NCBI RefSeq assembly: GCF_014698065.1
Contig: NZ_JACJSI010000001.1
Coordinates: 62,001 to 126,000, forward strand
Source: Nostoc flagelliforme FACHB-838
Lineage (GTDB): Bacteria; Cyanobacteriota; Cyanobacteriia; Cyanobacteriales; Nostocaceae
Length of the DNA: 64,000 bases
Direction: 5' to 3'
Shown here: positions 48,102 through 56,151 of the stretch, one piece after another
Layout of the letters: each line of letters begins with the position of its first letter
Numbering within the stretch: position 1 is the stretch's first letter
Translations under genes and position numbers: made by a program
Notes under the pieces: model-generated
What the model saw: only the letters and a program-made list of their open reading frames with translations
Told to the model about the DNA's origin: nothing
The model's database searches: none

Positions 48102-49385
48102 CTATTCTTGCGCCCCAGCTTTTTGTAGACTCCGCACCACATTTTTGTAACCATTAAATTCTGCAATCATCAAAGCAGTATAACCGCCGCGGTTTTTCAA
48201 ATTTATATCTGCCCCAGCTTGCACTAATAACTGCACAATTTCGCTATAACCTGCTGAGGCAGCCCACATTAATGATGTTGCCTTCGCTGAGTCTTGAAAA
48301 TTCACATCTGCTCCTTTTGCCAGTAGCAAATGTATAATCTCTGTGTGCTTGCGTTCGGTTGCCTTGATCAAAGCAGTTTTGCCATCATCCCCCGGAGTGT
48401 TGATATCAGCACCATAGTCTAGCAACACTTGCACCGTTTGGGTGTGTCCTTGTGATGCCGCCAACGTCAAAGGTACTTCACCAAGATTTTTCCCATTAAT
48501 ATCTCCTCCAGAACGCAGCAGTGCCTCAACGATATGGCTGTGTCCTTGCAACGCTGCTACAAGCAGTGGCGTATCACCCAGATGGTTCTTAATTTGGACA
48601 TCTGCACCCTTATTAAGTAACACTTGCACAACATCAATGTAGCCTTCTACAACAGCAAGATGTAAGGCAGTTTCACCATCTTGATCTTGGGAATTAATTT
48701 CAGCACCTCGATCTAGTAAAGCTGCTACGATCACACTATGTCCACCTGCTGCTGCTGCCGATAATGCAGTTCCACCATCGGCATTTTTCAGATTCACATC
48801 AGCCCCCGCCGCCAGCAGTGCTTCCACAGCCTCCAGATATCCCAAATCTGCCGCTAATGTTAAGAGTGTTTCACCCTCCTCATCTGGAATATTGACATCG
48901 ACACCAGTTTGAAGAATTGTTTGTAAAACTTCTATTTTTCCCTGTTTAACGGCAAGTTTCAAGGCAGTATCATCATCTTTATCTGCGATATTAACTTGGG
49001 CACCAGCAGCCAATAAAACTCGCACTACATCGATATAACCTTTGAGTACTGCTGCCATTAAAGCTGTGCTGCCATCTTCATTAGTGGCATTAACATCAGC
49101 ACCTTTGGATAGTAAAAGCTGCACAATGTCAAGCTGTTTGGCACTAGCAGCCAACATCAATGCCGTCAAACCATATAGTTTTCTGGGCAAGTTAATATTT
49201 GCCCCAGCATCCAGCAGCGATCGCACAATTTCGGTATAGCCTAAATTAGCAGCAAACATTAATGCCGTAGTGCCTTGGCGATCGCACGCGTCCACCTTCG
49301 CACCAGCAGCCAGTCGCGCACACAGCCCCTTGATATCGCCACTTTTAGCGGCTTTTAGCAGCAAAGTATCGTTGTTTTCAGTCAT
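48102..49385 (-). CDS. ankyrin-repeat protein (13 repeats)
   Basis: From the ATG at 49385 the product has 427 residues made almost wholly of ankyrin repeats of about 33 residues. I count thirteen, each with the GxTALxxAAxxGxxxIVxxLLxxGADVN pattern. A longer frame from 49460 adds 25 basic residues outside the repeat fold and is less likely. There is no signal peptide or extra domain, so it should be a cytoplasmic protein-binding scaffold. The partner is unknown. Confidence 0.92.
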   Translation of the reverse strand: MTENNDTLLLKAAKSGDIKGLCARLAAGAKVDACDRQGTTALMFAANLGYTEIVRSLLDAGANINLPRKLYGLTALMLAASAKQLDIVQLLLSKGADVNATNEDGSTALMAAVLKGYIDVVRVLLAAGAQVNIADKDDDTALKLAVKQGKIEVLQTILQTGVDVNIPDEEGETLLTLAADLGYLEAVEALLAAGADVNLKNADGGTALSAAAAGGHSVIVAALLDRGAEINSQDQDGETALHLAVVEGYIDVVQVLLNKGADVQIKNHLGDTPLLVAALQGHSHIVEALLRSGGDINGKNLGEVPLTLAASQGHTQTVQVLLDYGADINTPGDDGKTALIKATERKHTEIIHLLLAKGADVNFQDSAKATSLMWAASAGYSEIVQLLVQAGADINLKNRGGYTALMIAEFNGYKNVVRSLQKAGAQE

Positions 49386-49681
49386 GAATGAGATCCCACA
49401 CAGGGGTTTTGTTCGTCTACCCTCAAAATTTAGTCTGAGATTGTTTATCCACTTTGGCAAGAGGGTTATGCAATTAAAAATTGAAAATTAAAATTAAAAA
49501 TTAAGAAACGCAGTCTTGGCAAGCATTCTATCTATTGATTGGATGCAAATTAAAGGTAAGGGAGGCTTAACTCTTGTCTTCTCTCCTCATCCCTTAGACT
49601 CTTTTAATTTGTGCAACATTAAGCACACAAAATAGAGTTATGCTAATTTTTATGAAGATTTAATAATTAGGCGAGAACACG

Positions 49682-50152
49682 ATGAGTCTGGAACTTTCTA
49701 CGTCGGTAAAATATTGGCTGAACTTTTTTCACCCGGTGCTCATGTGGGCGCTATTAGTATTTTCAATTTATGCTGCCTACTTGGGGCTGCAAGTACAGCG
49801 TACCAGAAATGCTCAGGGAGAAGAAAAGAAAGAATTGATTAAAGGTAAGTATAACGTCAGACACTACCAAATCGGGTCTATACTCCTAGCTTTGATGGTG
49901 ACAGGTGCGATCGGCGGGATGGCCGTTACTTACATCAATAATGGTAAGTTGTTCGTCGGGCCTCACCTACTAGCAGGATTGGGTATGACGGGTTTGATAG
50001 CATTTTCTGCTGCCTTGTCCCCTTATATGCAGAAAGGGGCAAATTGGGCGCGTGCAACTCATATTTTGATAAATTTCACGCTTTTGGGACTTTTTGCTTG
50101 GCAGGCTGTTACTGGGGTGCAAATTGTCCAAAGAATTCTCACTCAAGCATAG
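49682..50152 (+). CDS. DUF4079 family membrane protein
   Basis: This 156-residue protein has four hydrophobic segments (about 17-36, 64-86, 93-113 and 125-147) with histidines in FHPVLMW, VRHYQIG and ATHILIN. It matches the cyanobacterial/plastid DUF4079 family. The histidines near membrane helices recall cytochrome b561-like proteins, but haem binding is only a guess. It converges on the DUF1997 gene. Confidence 0.88.
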   Translation: MSLELSTSVKYWLNFFHPVLMWALLVFSIYAAYLGLQVQRTRNAQGEEKKELIKGKYNVRHYQIGSILLALMVTGAIGGMAVTYINNGKLFVGPHLLAGLGMTGLIAFSAALSPYMQKGANWARATHILINFTLLGLFAWQAVTGVQIVQRILTQA

Positions 50153-50160
50153 TAAGTAGT

Positions 50161-50193
50161 CCTTTGTCATTTGTTTATGACAAATGACAAAGG
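50161..50193. terminator. heptamer-built 13-bp hairpin between convergent genes
   Basis: CCTTTGTCATTTG (50161-50173), 7-base loop and exact reverse complement (50181-50193). It lies 8 bases after the DUF4079 stop and 9 bases before the end of the convergent DUF1997 gene. The arms contain the CAAATGA heptamer. A two-way terminator is likely from the location. Confidence 0.6.
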
Positions 50194-50202
50194 GCTATTG
50201 AT

Positions 50203-50877
50203 TCAGTGCTTTTGCTTAAAATTAGCAGCAAACGGTATTTCTAAAGATTTATGAAAATCTTCCTGGACTTTGCGAGTTAAGCGACGGGAGACTTGGCGGA
50301 CGATTTGGTTAAGTAAGCGATCGCCTGTAGATTGAATTATAGACTTGGGTAATCGCTGAATAAATCGGGGAAAGTGAAGATAAACTATCAAATCCAATTC
50401 CCATTCAACTCTTGTAACCTCGGCAATATTACTGCAAGCATCGTTTCCGATTAACTGTAGAGATGCCCGATAGTCTACGTCATAACCAGGCGGCTGGTAG
50501 TCAGGAATGGGGATTGTACGGATGCGGTAAATACCCTCATCTGGGGGCAACAGTTCCAAACCAATTTTCGGTTCTACTTCATAACCAAAAGAACCAAAAC
50601 GACCAATTGTTAAAGCATAGCCATTTTCCCCAAGTGATTGTACCTTCATAGGTTCAGCGCAGCGCGAAAACCATGAGGCATGAGCATTAAGATACTCAGC
50701 AACCTTCTCTACTGGGGCAGCCATTTCCATAAAATCTTGATAACGACCGTAAAATTTTGTGAGCGTCGCTACATTTGTTTGTGTTAATGTGTCCTCGCCT
50801 TCTTCTTGGCTGGACGCTACAGGTAAAACTGCTTCTGTTATTTCCCAGGATTTATATTCGCCTTTTCTTGAAAGCAT
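50203..50877 (-). CDS. DUF1997 family protein
   Basis: The 224-residue soluble protein carries the DUF1997 pattern: FMEMAAPVEKVAEYLNAHASWFSRCAEPMKV, then LTIGRFGSFGYEVEPKIGLELLP and a C-terminal helix FIQRLPKSIIQSTGDRLL. These are START/polyketide-cyclase-like folds found in cyanobacteria and plastids, with no established activity. It may start at the ATG 50877 or slightly later, because the first 40 residues are variable. Confidence 0.85.
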   Translation of the reverse strand: MLSRKGEYKSWEITEAVLPVASSQEEGEDTLTQTNVATLTKFYGRYQDFMEMAAPVEKVAEYLNAHASWFSRCAEPMKVQSLGENGYALTIGRFGSFGYEVEPKIGLELLPPDEGIYRIRTIPIPDYQPPGYDVDYRASLQLIGNDACSNIAEVTRVEWELDLIVYLHFPRFIQRLPKSIIQSTGDRLLNQIVRQVSRRLTRKVQEDFHKSLEIPFAANFKQKH

Positions 50878-51055
50878 AAAAGCATTAATGTATACATTGG
50901 CGTTCGTCTATATTAATGATTCCCCACACACCTGGGTCATTTCGCATTCAGATTCTATTTTGACCGAAACCTCATGAATCTGCCATCACCTCCATAGAAT
51001 TACTAAAATAAAGAACTGAACAAGCACACAATAGTTTCCCAGGATAGCATTTCTC

Positions 51056-51715
51056 ATGAAAGCATTTGTAGCAGGGGCAACCGGTGAAACAGGTCGTCGG
51101 ATTGTGCAAGAATTGATAGCGCGGAATATTCCTGTCATAGCCCTGGTGCGGGATATAGACAAAGCTAGGGGTATTCTGTCTCCTGAAGCCGAATTAGTGA
51201 TAGGCGACGTATTACAACCAGAAAGTTTAACTGCGGCATTGGGAGATAGCACAGTTTTGTTGGTTGCGACTGGGGCAAAACCTAGCTTTGACCCCACTGG
51301 CCCCTATAAAGTGGATTTTGAAGGGACTAAAAATTTAGTAGATGCCGCTAAAGCAAAGGGAATTGAGCATTTTGTCTTAGTTTCGTCTTTGTGTACTTCA
51401 AAGCTTTTTCATCCGCTGAACTTGTTTTGGCTAATTTTGTTGTGGAAAAAACAAGCTGAAGAGTATATCCAGAAAAGTGGTCTTACTTATACGATTGTGC
51501 GGCCTGGTGGGTTGAAAAATGAAGATAACTCTGACCACATTGTGATGCAGAGTGCAGATACACTGTTTGACGGTAGCATCCCCAGGCAGAAAGTGGCCCA
51601 AGTTGCTGTTGAGGCTCTGGTTGAAGCAGATGCATGCAATAAAATTGTTGAGATTATTGCCAAACCGGAAGCAGCCTCGAAAACCTTTGGGGAATTATTT
51701 GCTAACGTTGTTTGA
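51056..51715 (+). CDS. NAD(P)-binding atypical short-chain reductase
   Basis: The 219-residue protein opens with the Rossmann motif FVAGATGETGRRIVQEL. A VALVRD strand follows, then GDVLQPESL and an active-site-like VLVSSLCTSK. A YxxxK motif is not clear. It belongs to the NmrA/atypical SDR group, several of which in cyanobacteria act in chlorophyll or isoprenoid reduction or as photosystem assembly factors. The substrate is not deducible. The reading frame is complete, with an AAAGCATTTG start context. Confidence 0.88.
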   Translation: MKAFVAGATGETGRRIVQELIARNIPVIALVRDIDKARGILSPEAELVIGDVLQPESLTAALGDSTVLLVATGAKPSFDPTGPYKVDFEGTKNLVDAAKAKGIEHFVLVSSLCTSKLFHPLNLFWLILLWKKQAEEYIQKSGLTYTIVRPGGLKNEDNSDHIVMQSADTLFDGSIPRQKVAQVAVEALVEADACNKIVEIIAKPEAASKTFGELFANVV

Positions 51716-51857
51716 TGAAAAAGTTAGGAGACGCGATTAATCGCGTCTGTACAAATTCCTTACTTCTAAATTGAGTGAAGCGAGTGATGAACTTTGTCAG
51801 AATGAGTTCGTCAATCATTGTTGCTAGCAAAGAGAGCGAATTTGAAGGAGTCGGACT

Positions 51858-52574
51858 CTGAAAGGCTTTGAATTCAAAGGTGTTGAAAAACTTATTGGCC
51901 CAATAGCCGCCCTTCTCGGCTTTGTGTATTTATTGCAATGGTACATTGGAGACTTGCGATCGCCTTCTGATCCCATCTTTGAAAATAAACAGCCGCCTTT
52001 GGTGATGAAACAGGGCGACCCTTATATCCGTGCTTTGATGCGAACCATCTCAGCGAGTGAAGCAAGTGGGAACCGTCCTTATTCGCTGTTATATGGTGGA
52101 CAGCAAGTCAATGACCTCAGCCGACATCCTGAGATATGCGTCACAATTGTTACAGGTCCAAATACAGGTAATTGTTCTACGGCTGCTGGCAGATATCAAA
52201 TTATCAATATCACTTGGTATCGTTTAGCCCCTCTTTATCACCCAAATCCAATGCAAATGATGTTTTGGACTGCTTATAGTTTTGAAGCAGAATATCAAGA
52301 TGTAGTAGTTTACCGTTGGTTGAATGATTCTAAAGTTTGGGGAACTGATATTTCTAAACTGTTGCGTCAGGGAAAGTTAAATGATGTTTTGCGGCGACTC
52401 TCTCCCACTTGGACAAGTCTAGGATATGGTATAGAAACTAATTCTGTTAGTAGCTCTTTGCCTAAAATTTATCAAAAAATGTTGCAAGAGGAATTAACCG
52501 CAGCTAAACAACCAACAGCCCCGAATTTGACACCATCTCCAACTCCTTCTAGGAAGGCAGTAAAGAAGCAGTGA
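51858..52574 (+). CDS. lambda-endolysin-like muramidase (GH104 type), probable CTG start
   Basis: The protein resembles phage lambda R: ISASEASGN with the likely catalytic Glu, then STAAGRYQIINITWYRL, and a C-terminal SPTWTSLGYG. It should cleave peptidoglycan glycan strands. Standard start codons give only GTG 51924 (216 residues), which begins in the middle of a hydrophobic segment. GAAGGAG at 51844-51850 is ideally spaced 7 bases before an in-frame CTG (51858). That start restores the anchor LIGPIAALLGFVYLLQWY and yields 238 residues. The tail is Thr/Pro/Lys-rich. No phage genes are nearby, so this is a cell-encoded wall enzyme. Confidence 0.75.
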   Translation: MKGFEFKGVEKLIGPIAALLGFVYLLQWYIGDLRSPSDPIFENKQPPLVMKQGDPYIRALMRTISASEASGNRPYSLLYGGQQVNDLSRHPEICVTIVTGPNTGNCSTAAGRYQIINITWYRLAPLYHPNPMQMMFWTAYSFEAEYQDVVVYRWLNDSKVWGTDISKLLRQGKLNDVLRRLSPTWTSLGYGIETNSVSSSLPKIYQKMLQEELTAAKQPTAPNLTPSPTPSRKAVKKQ

Positions 52575-52588
52575 AATTATCCCAATTT

Positions 52589-53407
52589 TTAACTTGCTGT
52601 GGATAAAAAATCTTTGACATTTTCCACAAATGCCAAGGTATTTTCAAAGTGGATATTATGTCCAGCATTACTAATTATTTTTAGCTGGGCAAATTTACAT
52701 AGTTTAGCCATTTCTGTATTAATAGATATAAATTTTTCATCATATTCACCAGCTAGTAAGAGCAGAGGAATTTTATTGTCTGGTAGCTCTTCCCACAAAG
52801 AAGGTTGGCATCCAGTACCCATAAAGCGCAGTGATTTATCTAATTCCTCTGGATTGTTCTGCAACCGACTTTCTACCATGCGATCGTATTCTGGATAATT
52901 TTTTATATAACCAAAAATCGGCTGATTGTACCAATTTGATAAAAAAGTTGCGAAATCACTTTTTTTAATACTTCTTGTTAATTTTCTACCTATTTGCGTA
53001 TCAATTTTGATGCGTTCTAATCGTTCTACTTCTGTTGGCAAGCCTGGAGAAGCTGACTCTAGCACAACTTTTAAGAAACGTTCGGGAAAATGCAGGGTGA
53101 GGTATAGAGCCAATCTCCCACCCATTGAATAACCAACTAAGAAGCATTCGGCAATTTTTAACTCATCTAACAAGTTGATTAAGGCATGAGCAGTGTTTAC
53201 CATTGTATAACAGTCATTTCCACCCAAAACTTGAGTTTTGCCATGTCCGGGAAGGTCAATTGTTAAATATGAAAATTTGTCAAATAGTAATTTTATGGCT
53301 TCATCAAATTCATCAATGTTACCCATGAAGCCATGCAAAAAAAGAATTAGTGGCTTATCTAAAGTGCCGATTAAAGAATAATGAAATTGATAATTTTTTA
53401 GTATCAT
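52589..53407 (-). CDS. menH: MenH-like 2-succinyl-6-hydroxy-2,4-cyclohexadiene-1-carboxylate synthase
   Basis: MenH eliminates pyruvate in naphthoquinone (here phylloquinone, the photosystem I quinone) synthesis. The 272-residue alpha/beta hydrolase has FLHGFMGNIDEFD, DLPGHGKT, the elbow GYSMGGRLALYL and the MenH-typical VLESASPGL, plus NAGHNIHFE near the end. A generic alpha/beta hydrolase is the alternative, but the SMGGRLAL...ESASPGL combination favours MenH. A decayed kinase fragment lies just upstream of it. Confidence 0.8.
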   Translation of the reverse strand: MILKNYQFHYSLIGTLDKPLILFLHGFMGNIDEFDEAIKLLFDKFSYLTIDLPGHGKTQVLGGNDCYTMVNTAHALINLLDELKIAECFLVGYSMGGRLALYLTLHFPERFLKVVLESASPGLPTEVERLERIKIDTQIGRKLTRSIKKSDFATFLSNWYNQPIFGYIKNYPEYDRMVESRLQNNPEELDKSLRFMGTGCQPSLWEELPDNKIPLLLLAGEYDEKFISINTEMAKLCKFAQLKIISNAGHNIHFENTLAFVENVKDFLSTAS

Positions 53408-53434
53408 GATTCTGGCAAAAACTATCTTTTTTGC

Positions 53435-53623
53435 CTAGCATATTATCTTATAGAATAAGCTCCTTTCTAGTTCCCTTTTTCTAGGAGGGAATAAAGAAAA
53501 GTCTATTAAAATAAGTTTGTTACCACTTCGCAACCTGATGTTACCGTAGTGAAGATCATGATGCACTATTGAATTTTGATGTATCGCCGTTAGTGCATCA
53601 TGAATTTAGCGAATGCACTCTAC
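53435..53623 (-). pseudogene. protein-kinase catalytic-loop remnant
   Basis: One minus frame reads VECIR-stop-IHDALTAIHQNSIVHHD, then LHYGNIRL, KLILIDFS and so on to a TAG at 53437-53435. The spacing HHDLHYGN ... IDFS corresponds to the HxDxxxxN catalytic loop and DFG segment of Ser/Thr or ABC1-type kinases. A TAA codon interrupts it seven codons in, the glycine of DFG is replaced, and the N-lobe is missing. It is a short dead fragment between menH and the metal-sensor gene. Confidence 0.6.
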
Positions 53624-53638
53624 ATTATTTTTTAAATA

Positions 53639-54040
53639 TTAAGGTAAAAATCGATCTAAAGCAGCTTTTAACTGTTTAAGTTCAACGTCAATATTACCTT
53701 CTTGTGCGGCTCTACCAATACACTCAGTTAAATGTTCATCCAAAACAATTCGTGCTACCCGATCCAATGCGCCCCGAACTGCGGCAATTTGCAGTAAAAC
53801 ATCAGGACAAGGAGTACTTTGCTGCACCATTGTCTTGATACCACGAACATGTCCTTCTATACGCGATAATCGATTGACAATTCGCCGTAAAGACTCTTCG
53901 CTATGGATGTGAGGATGAGGCAACTCTCCAGTTCCATAAGTATGATCTGTATGCTCGTGGTCTGTATCGTAATAGCGAGAATGTTCTGCTTGCTGAGATG
54001 TTGGCAAGGATTCCTTACCTAATCGGTTTGATCCGTTCAT
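53639..54040 (-). CDS. CsoR/RcnR-family metal-sensing repressor (InrS-like)
   Basis: The 133-residue all-helical regulator has SLRRIVNRLSRIEGHVRGIKTMV, the conserved Cys in STPCPDVLLQI, and His and Cys in LDEHLTECIG. This is the C-H-C metal site of copper and nickel sensors. The N-terminus is His-rich (DTDHEHTDHTYG, PHPHIHSEES), as in the cyanobacterial nickel sensor InrS. Metal choice between Ni and Cu cannot be read securely. No efflux gene is adjacent, so it must act on a distant operator. Confidence 0.88.
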   Translation of the reverse strand: MNGSNRLGKESLPTSQQAEHSRYYDTDHEHTDHTYGTGELPHPHIHSEESLRRIVNRLSRIEGHVRGIKTMVQQSTPCPDVLLQIAAVRGALDRVARIVLDEHLTECIGRAAQEGNIDVELKQLKAALDRFLP

Positions 54041-54148
54041 GGGTTATCAAAGGACTTGTAATACTAAGATCGTAGCCTAGTAGTCGACCAAAATTTACCC
54101 TCTTTTCCCTCACCCCCTAATCTCTACTCCCCACTGCCTCTAATTTCA

Positions 54149-55357
54149 CTACCGCCGATCGGCTCTTTCTTGGGGAATAATCTCTGTCACTACCCTACCG
54201 CTAGAACTGCCGCCTTTGACAACAATATTTTCTGTTTGCAGATTACCAACGGCTGTTTCACCCGCAAAATTTAACGGTGGGTCAATTTGTCGATAAGTCA
54301 CATTTCCTTGAGCTTCAACTAACTTCTTGTCTAAATACCAAGTTAATGTATTGGATCTCAAAGACTGGCGACGCTGGCCAACGGCGTTGACGTTACCTTT
54401 TAAATAAACGGTTTTTTGTGGTATTTTCATTTCACCTTGATTAGCTGTCACTGTGATATTTTCGGCACGTTGAAACATTCGCGTAGGCGAGTTTGTGGTA
54501 ACAGTTTCTGCGTTCATGTTCCAGATCATAGAGTTACTAGCTATTTGCAGTGGTGGATCTAGTAATTCTAGTTGGGCATTTTTCTGGACAGTGGCAATTT
54601 TTGTTTTTAAGTTGACTTCGGCAGAATTTCCTTTGCCGCGATCGCTAATTTTATTATCTTTGTAACGGTCAATTTCTATGGGGCGATTGCCAATCAGTTT
54701 TTCTTCTTTAATATTCCAGATTAAATGCTCAGTTCTCACTTGCATCTGGGGATCACTGGAATTTGCTACTACCCCACCAGAAAATTCCATGCGCTGTTCG
54801 CGGGTTTTAACTCGCGCTTCCTGTGCCACTGCTTGTAGTTGTTTATGAGTACCATTAATCTGGTTGCGAACAATCAACAAATCTTCTTTGGGTCGCCATT
54901 CTAATTCATTACCTTGCAACACAATCCCATTACTAGGATCTGTGGCAAATATCTTACCTTTAAGAAACAACTGCTTCCCATCTTGTTCAATATCTGCTAC
55001 ATCTGCCTTGATTTGGTAAACTACTTTGCCATCTTGGTATAGTTCACCATAAGGACTTTCAGCCTGACCAATCTGTTTTTCTTTGGTATATTTAGCTGTT
55101 TTAGCCCTGACTTTCCAAATCGGTCTTCCCACTTCATCTGCTTGTTCTAGAGTGACATCAAAGAAAGTCAAATTGCTATCTGAATTAGATGAAGTCTCAG
55201 TATTTTGTTGAGAAGCTGGGGGAGATTTGCCCCCACAAGCGACTAAACCAAATATCAATAAAAAAGTCAAAGGTAAAACAAGAAAGGAGGGAGCGGAGGA
55301 GAAATTTTGAATTTTTCTCTTTCCCCATCTCCCTCTTTTATGAAATTGATGCGCCAT
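54149..55357 (-). CDS. lptC: LptC-family LPS export lipoprotein/periplasmic protein
   Basis: LptC passes lipopolysaccharide from the inner-membrane LptBFG complex to LptA. A hydrophobic segment ends in the lipobox-like LVACGG (Cys41), so it may be lipidated rather than a plain signal anchor. The beta-strand-rich body starts with FFDVTLEQADEVGRPIWKVRAKTAKY. At 402 residues it is about twice the E. coli protein (191), as usual in cyanobacteria, and could hold two beta-jellyroll units. Its ATG overlaps the upstream labA-like stop by one base (TAATG), so the genes are coupled. Confidence 0.87.
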   Translation of the reverse strand: MAHQFHKRGRWGKRKIQNFSSAPSFLVLPLTFLLIFGLVACGGKSPPASQQNTETSSNSDSNLTFFDVTLEQADEVGRPIWKVRAKTAKYTKEKQIGQAESPYGELYQDGKVVYQIKADVADIEQDGKQLFLKGKIFATDPSNGIVLQGNELEWRPKEDLLIVRNQINGTHKQLQAVAQEARVKTREQRMEFSGGVVANSSDPQMQVRTEHLIWNIKEEKLIGNRPIEIDRYKDNKISDRGKGNSAEVNLKTKIATVQKNAQLELLDPPLQIASNSMIWNMNAETVTTNSPTRMFQRAENITVTANQGEMKIPQKTVYLKGNVNAVGQRRQSLRSNTLTWYLDKKLVEAQGNVTYRQIDPPLNFAGETAVGNLQTENIVVKGGSSSGRVVTEIIPQERADRR

Positions 55358-55989
55358 TATTCTTGGATTTCTAGGTGTCCATCACTAGTTCTGGGATCTT
55401 CCAAAAAACCGATCCCAGATAAAGGGCGGTATGGATAGCTTTGGCGAGGGGTTTTTTGAATATCCTCTTTGATGGCTTCTAAATCAATGTAGCGATCGCT
55501 TACATTAATTAAGCTGTCACTAGTCATTGAACGCAAGCTCACTACTTCTACCCGCACGCCGCGATAGCTGACTGAATTTACCGCATAAGCCAAATCCCCA
55601 TCACCGCTGACTAAAACTGCGGTATCATAAGAATCTACTAACGCCATCATGTCTACTGCTATTTCTACATCCAGGTTAGCTTTTTTAGAACCATCTGGTA
55701 GCTGGACTAAATCTTTAGCAATGACTCGATAGCCATTGCGACGCATCCACAGCAAAAACCCCTGTTGTTTCTCGTTTGTTCTGTCTACACCAGTGTAGAA
55801 AAAAGACCGCAGTAGTCTAGAACCTCCAGTCAATCGACACAATAGCTTCGTGTAATCGATTTCAATCCCTAGTTGCAGTGCAGCGTAAAATAGATTTGAG
55901 CCATCAATAAATATGGCGACCCGACCCCGATTCTCCAAAACTTGTTCTGGTGTAAAGATCGAATCGTTTTCCAAATTATTCAACATCAT
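55357..55989 (-). CDS. LabA-like NYN-domain protein
   Basis: This 210-residue protein belongs to the NYN/DUF88 (PIN-like nuclease) family: VAIFIDGSNLFYAALQLG, KANLDVEIAVDMMAL and VLVSGDGDLAYAVN with the metal-binding acidic residues intact. The namesake LabA of Synechococcus is a circadian-output factor, and other members are RNA-processing enzymes. Which role applies here is unknown. The stop codon overlaps the start of lptC (TAATG), so both are probably in one transcript. Confidence 0.87.
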   Translation of the reverse strand: MMLNNLENDSIFTPEQVLENRGRVAIFIDGSNLFYAALQLGIEIDYTKLLCRLTGGSRLLRSFFYTGVDRTNEKQQGFLLWMRRNGYRVIAKDLVQLPDGSKKANLDVEIAVDMMALVDSYDTAVLVSGDGDLAYAVNSVSYRGVRVEVVSLRSMTSDSLINVSDRYIDLEAIKEDIQKTPRQSYPYRPLSGIGFLEDPRTSDGHLEIQE

Positions 55990-56151
55990 TGTGATACCTC
56001 AATTTTTATCCCTGTTATTTTTGATACAAATACCAACTTTTAGATGCTAGTCACAGCGGCTTATGATAATGTTCCGCGGCTAATTTAAATTGAGCCACGA
56101 TAAATTTTTTGAGAAAATAAGAAATTGAACAAAATCAGAGTTTGATAAGGA

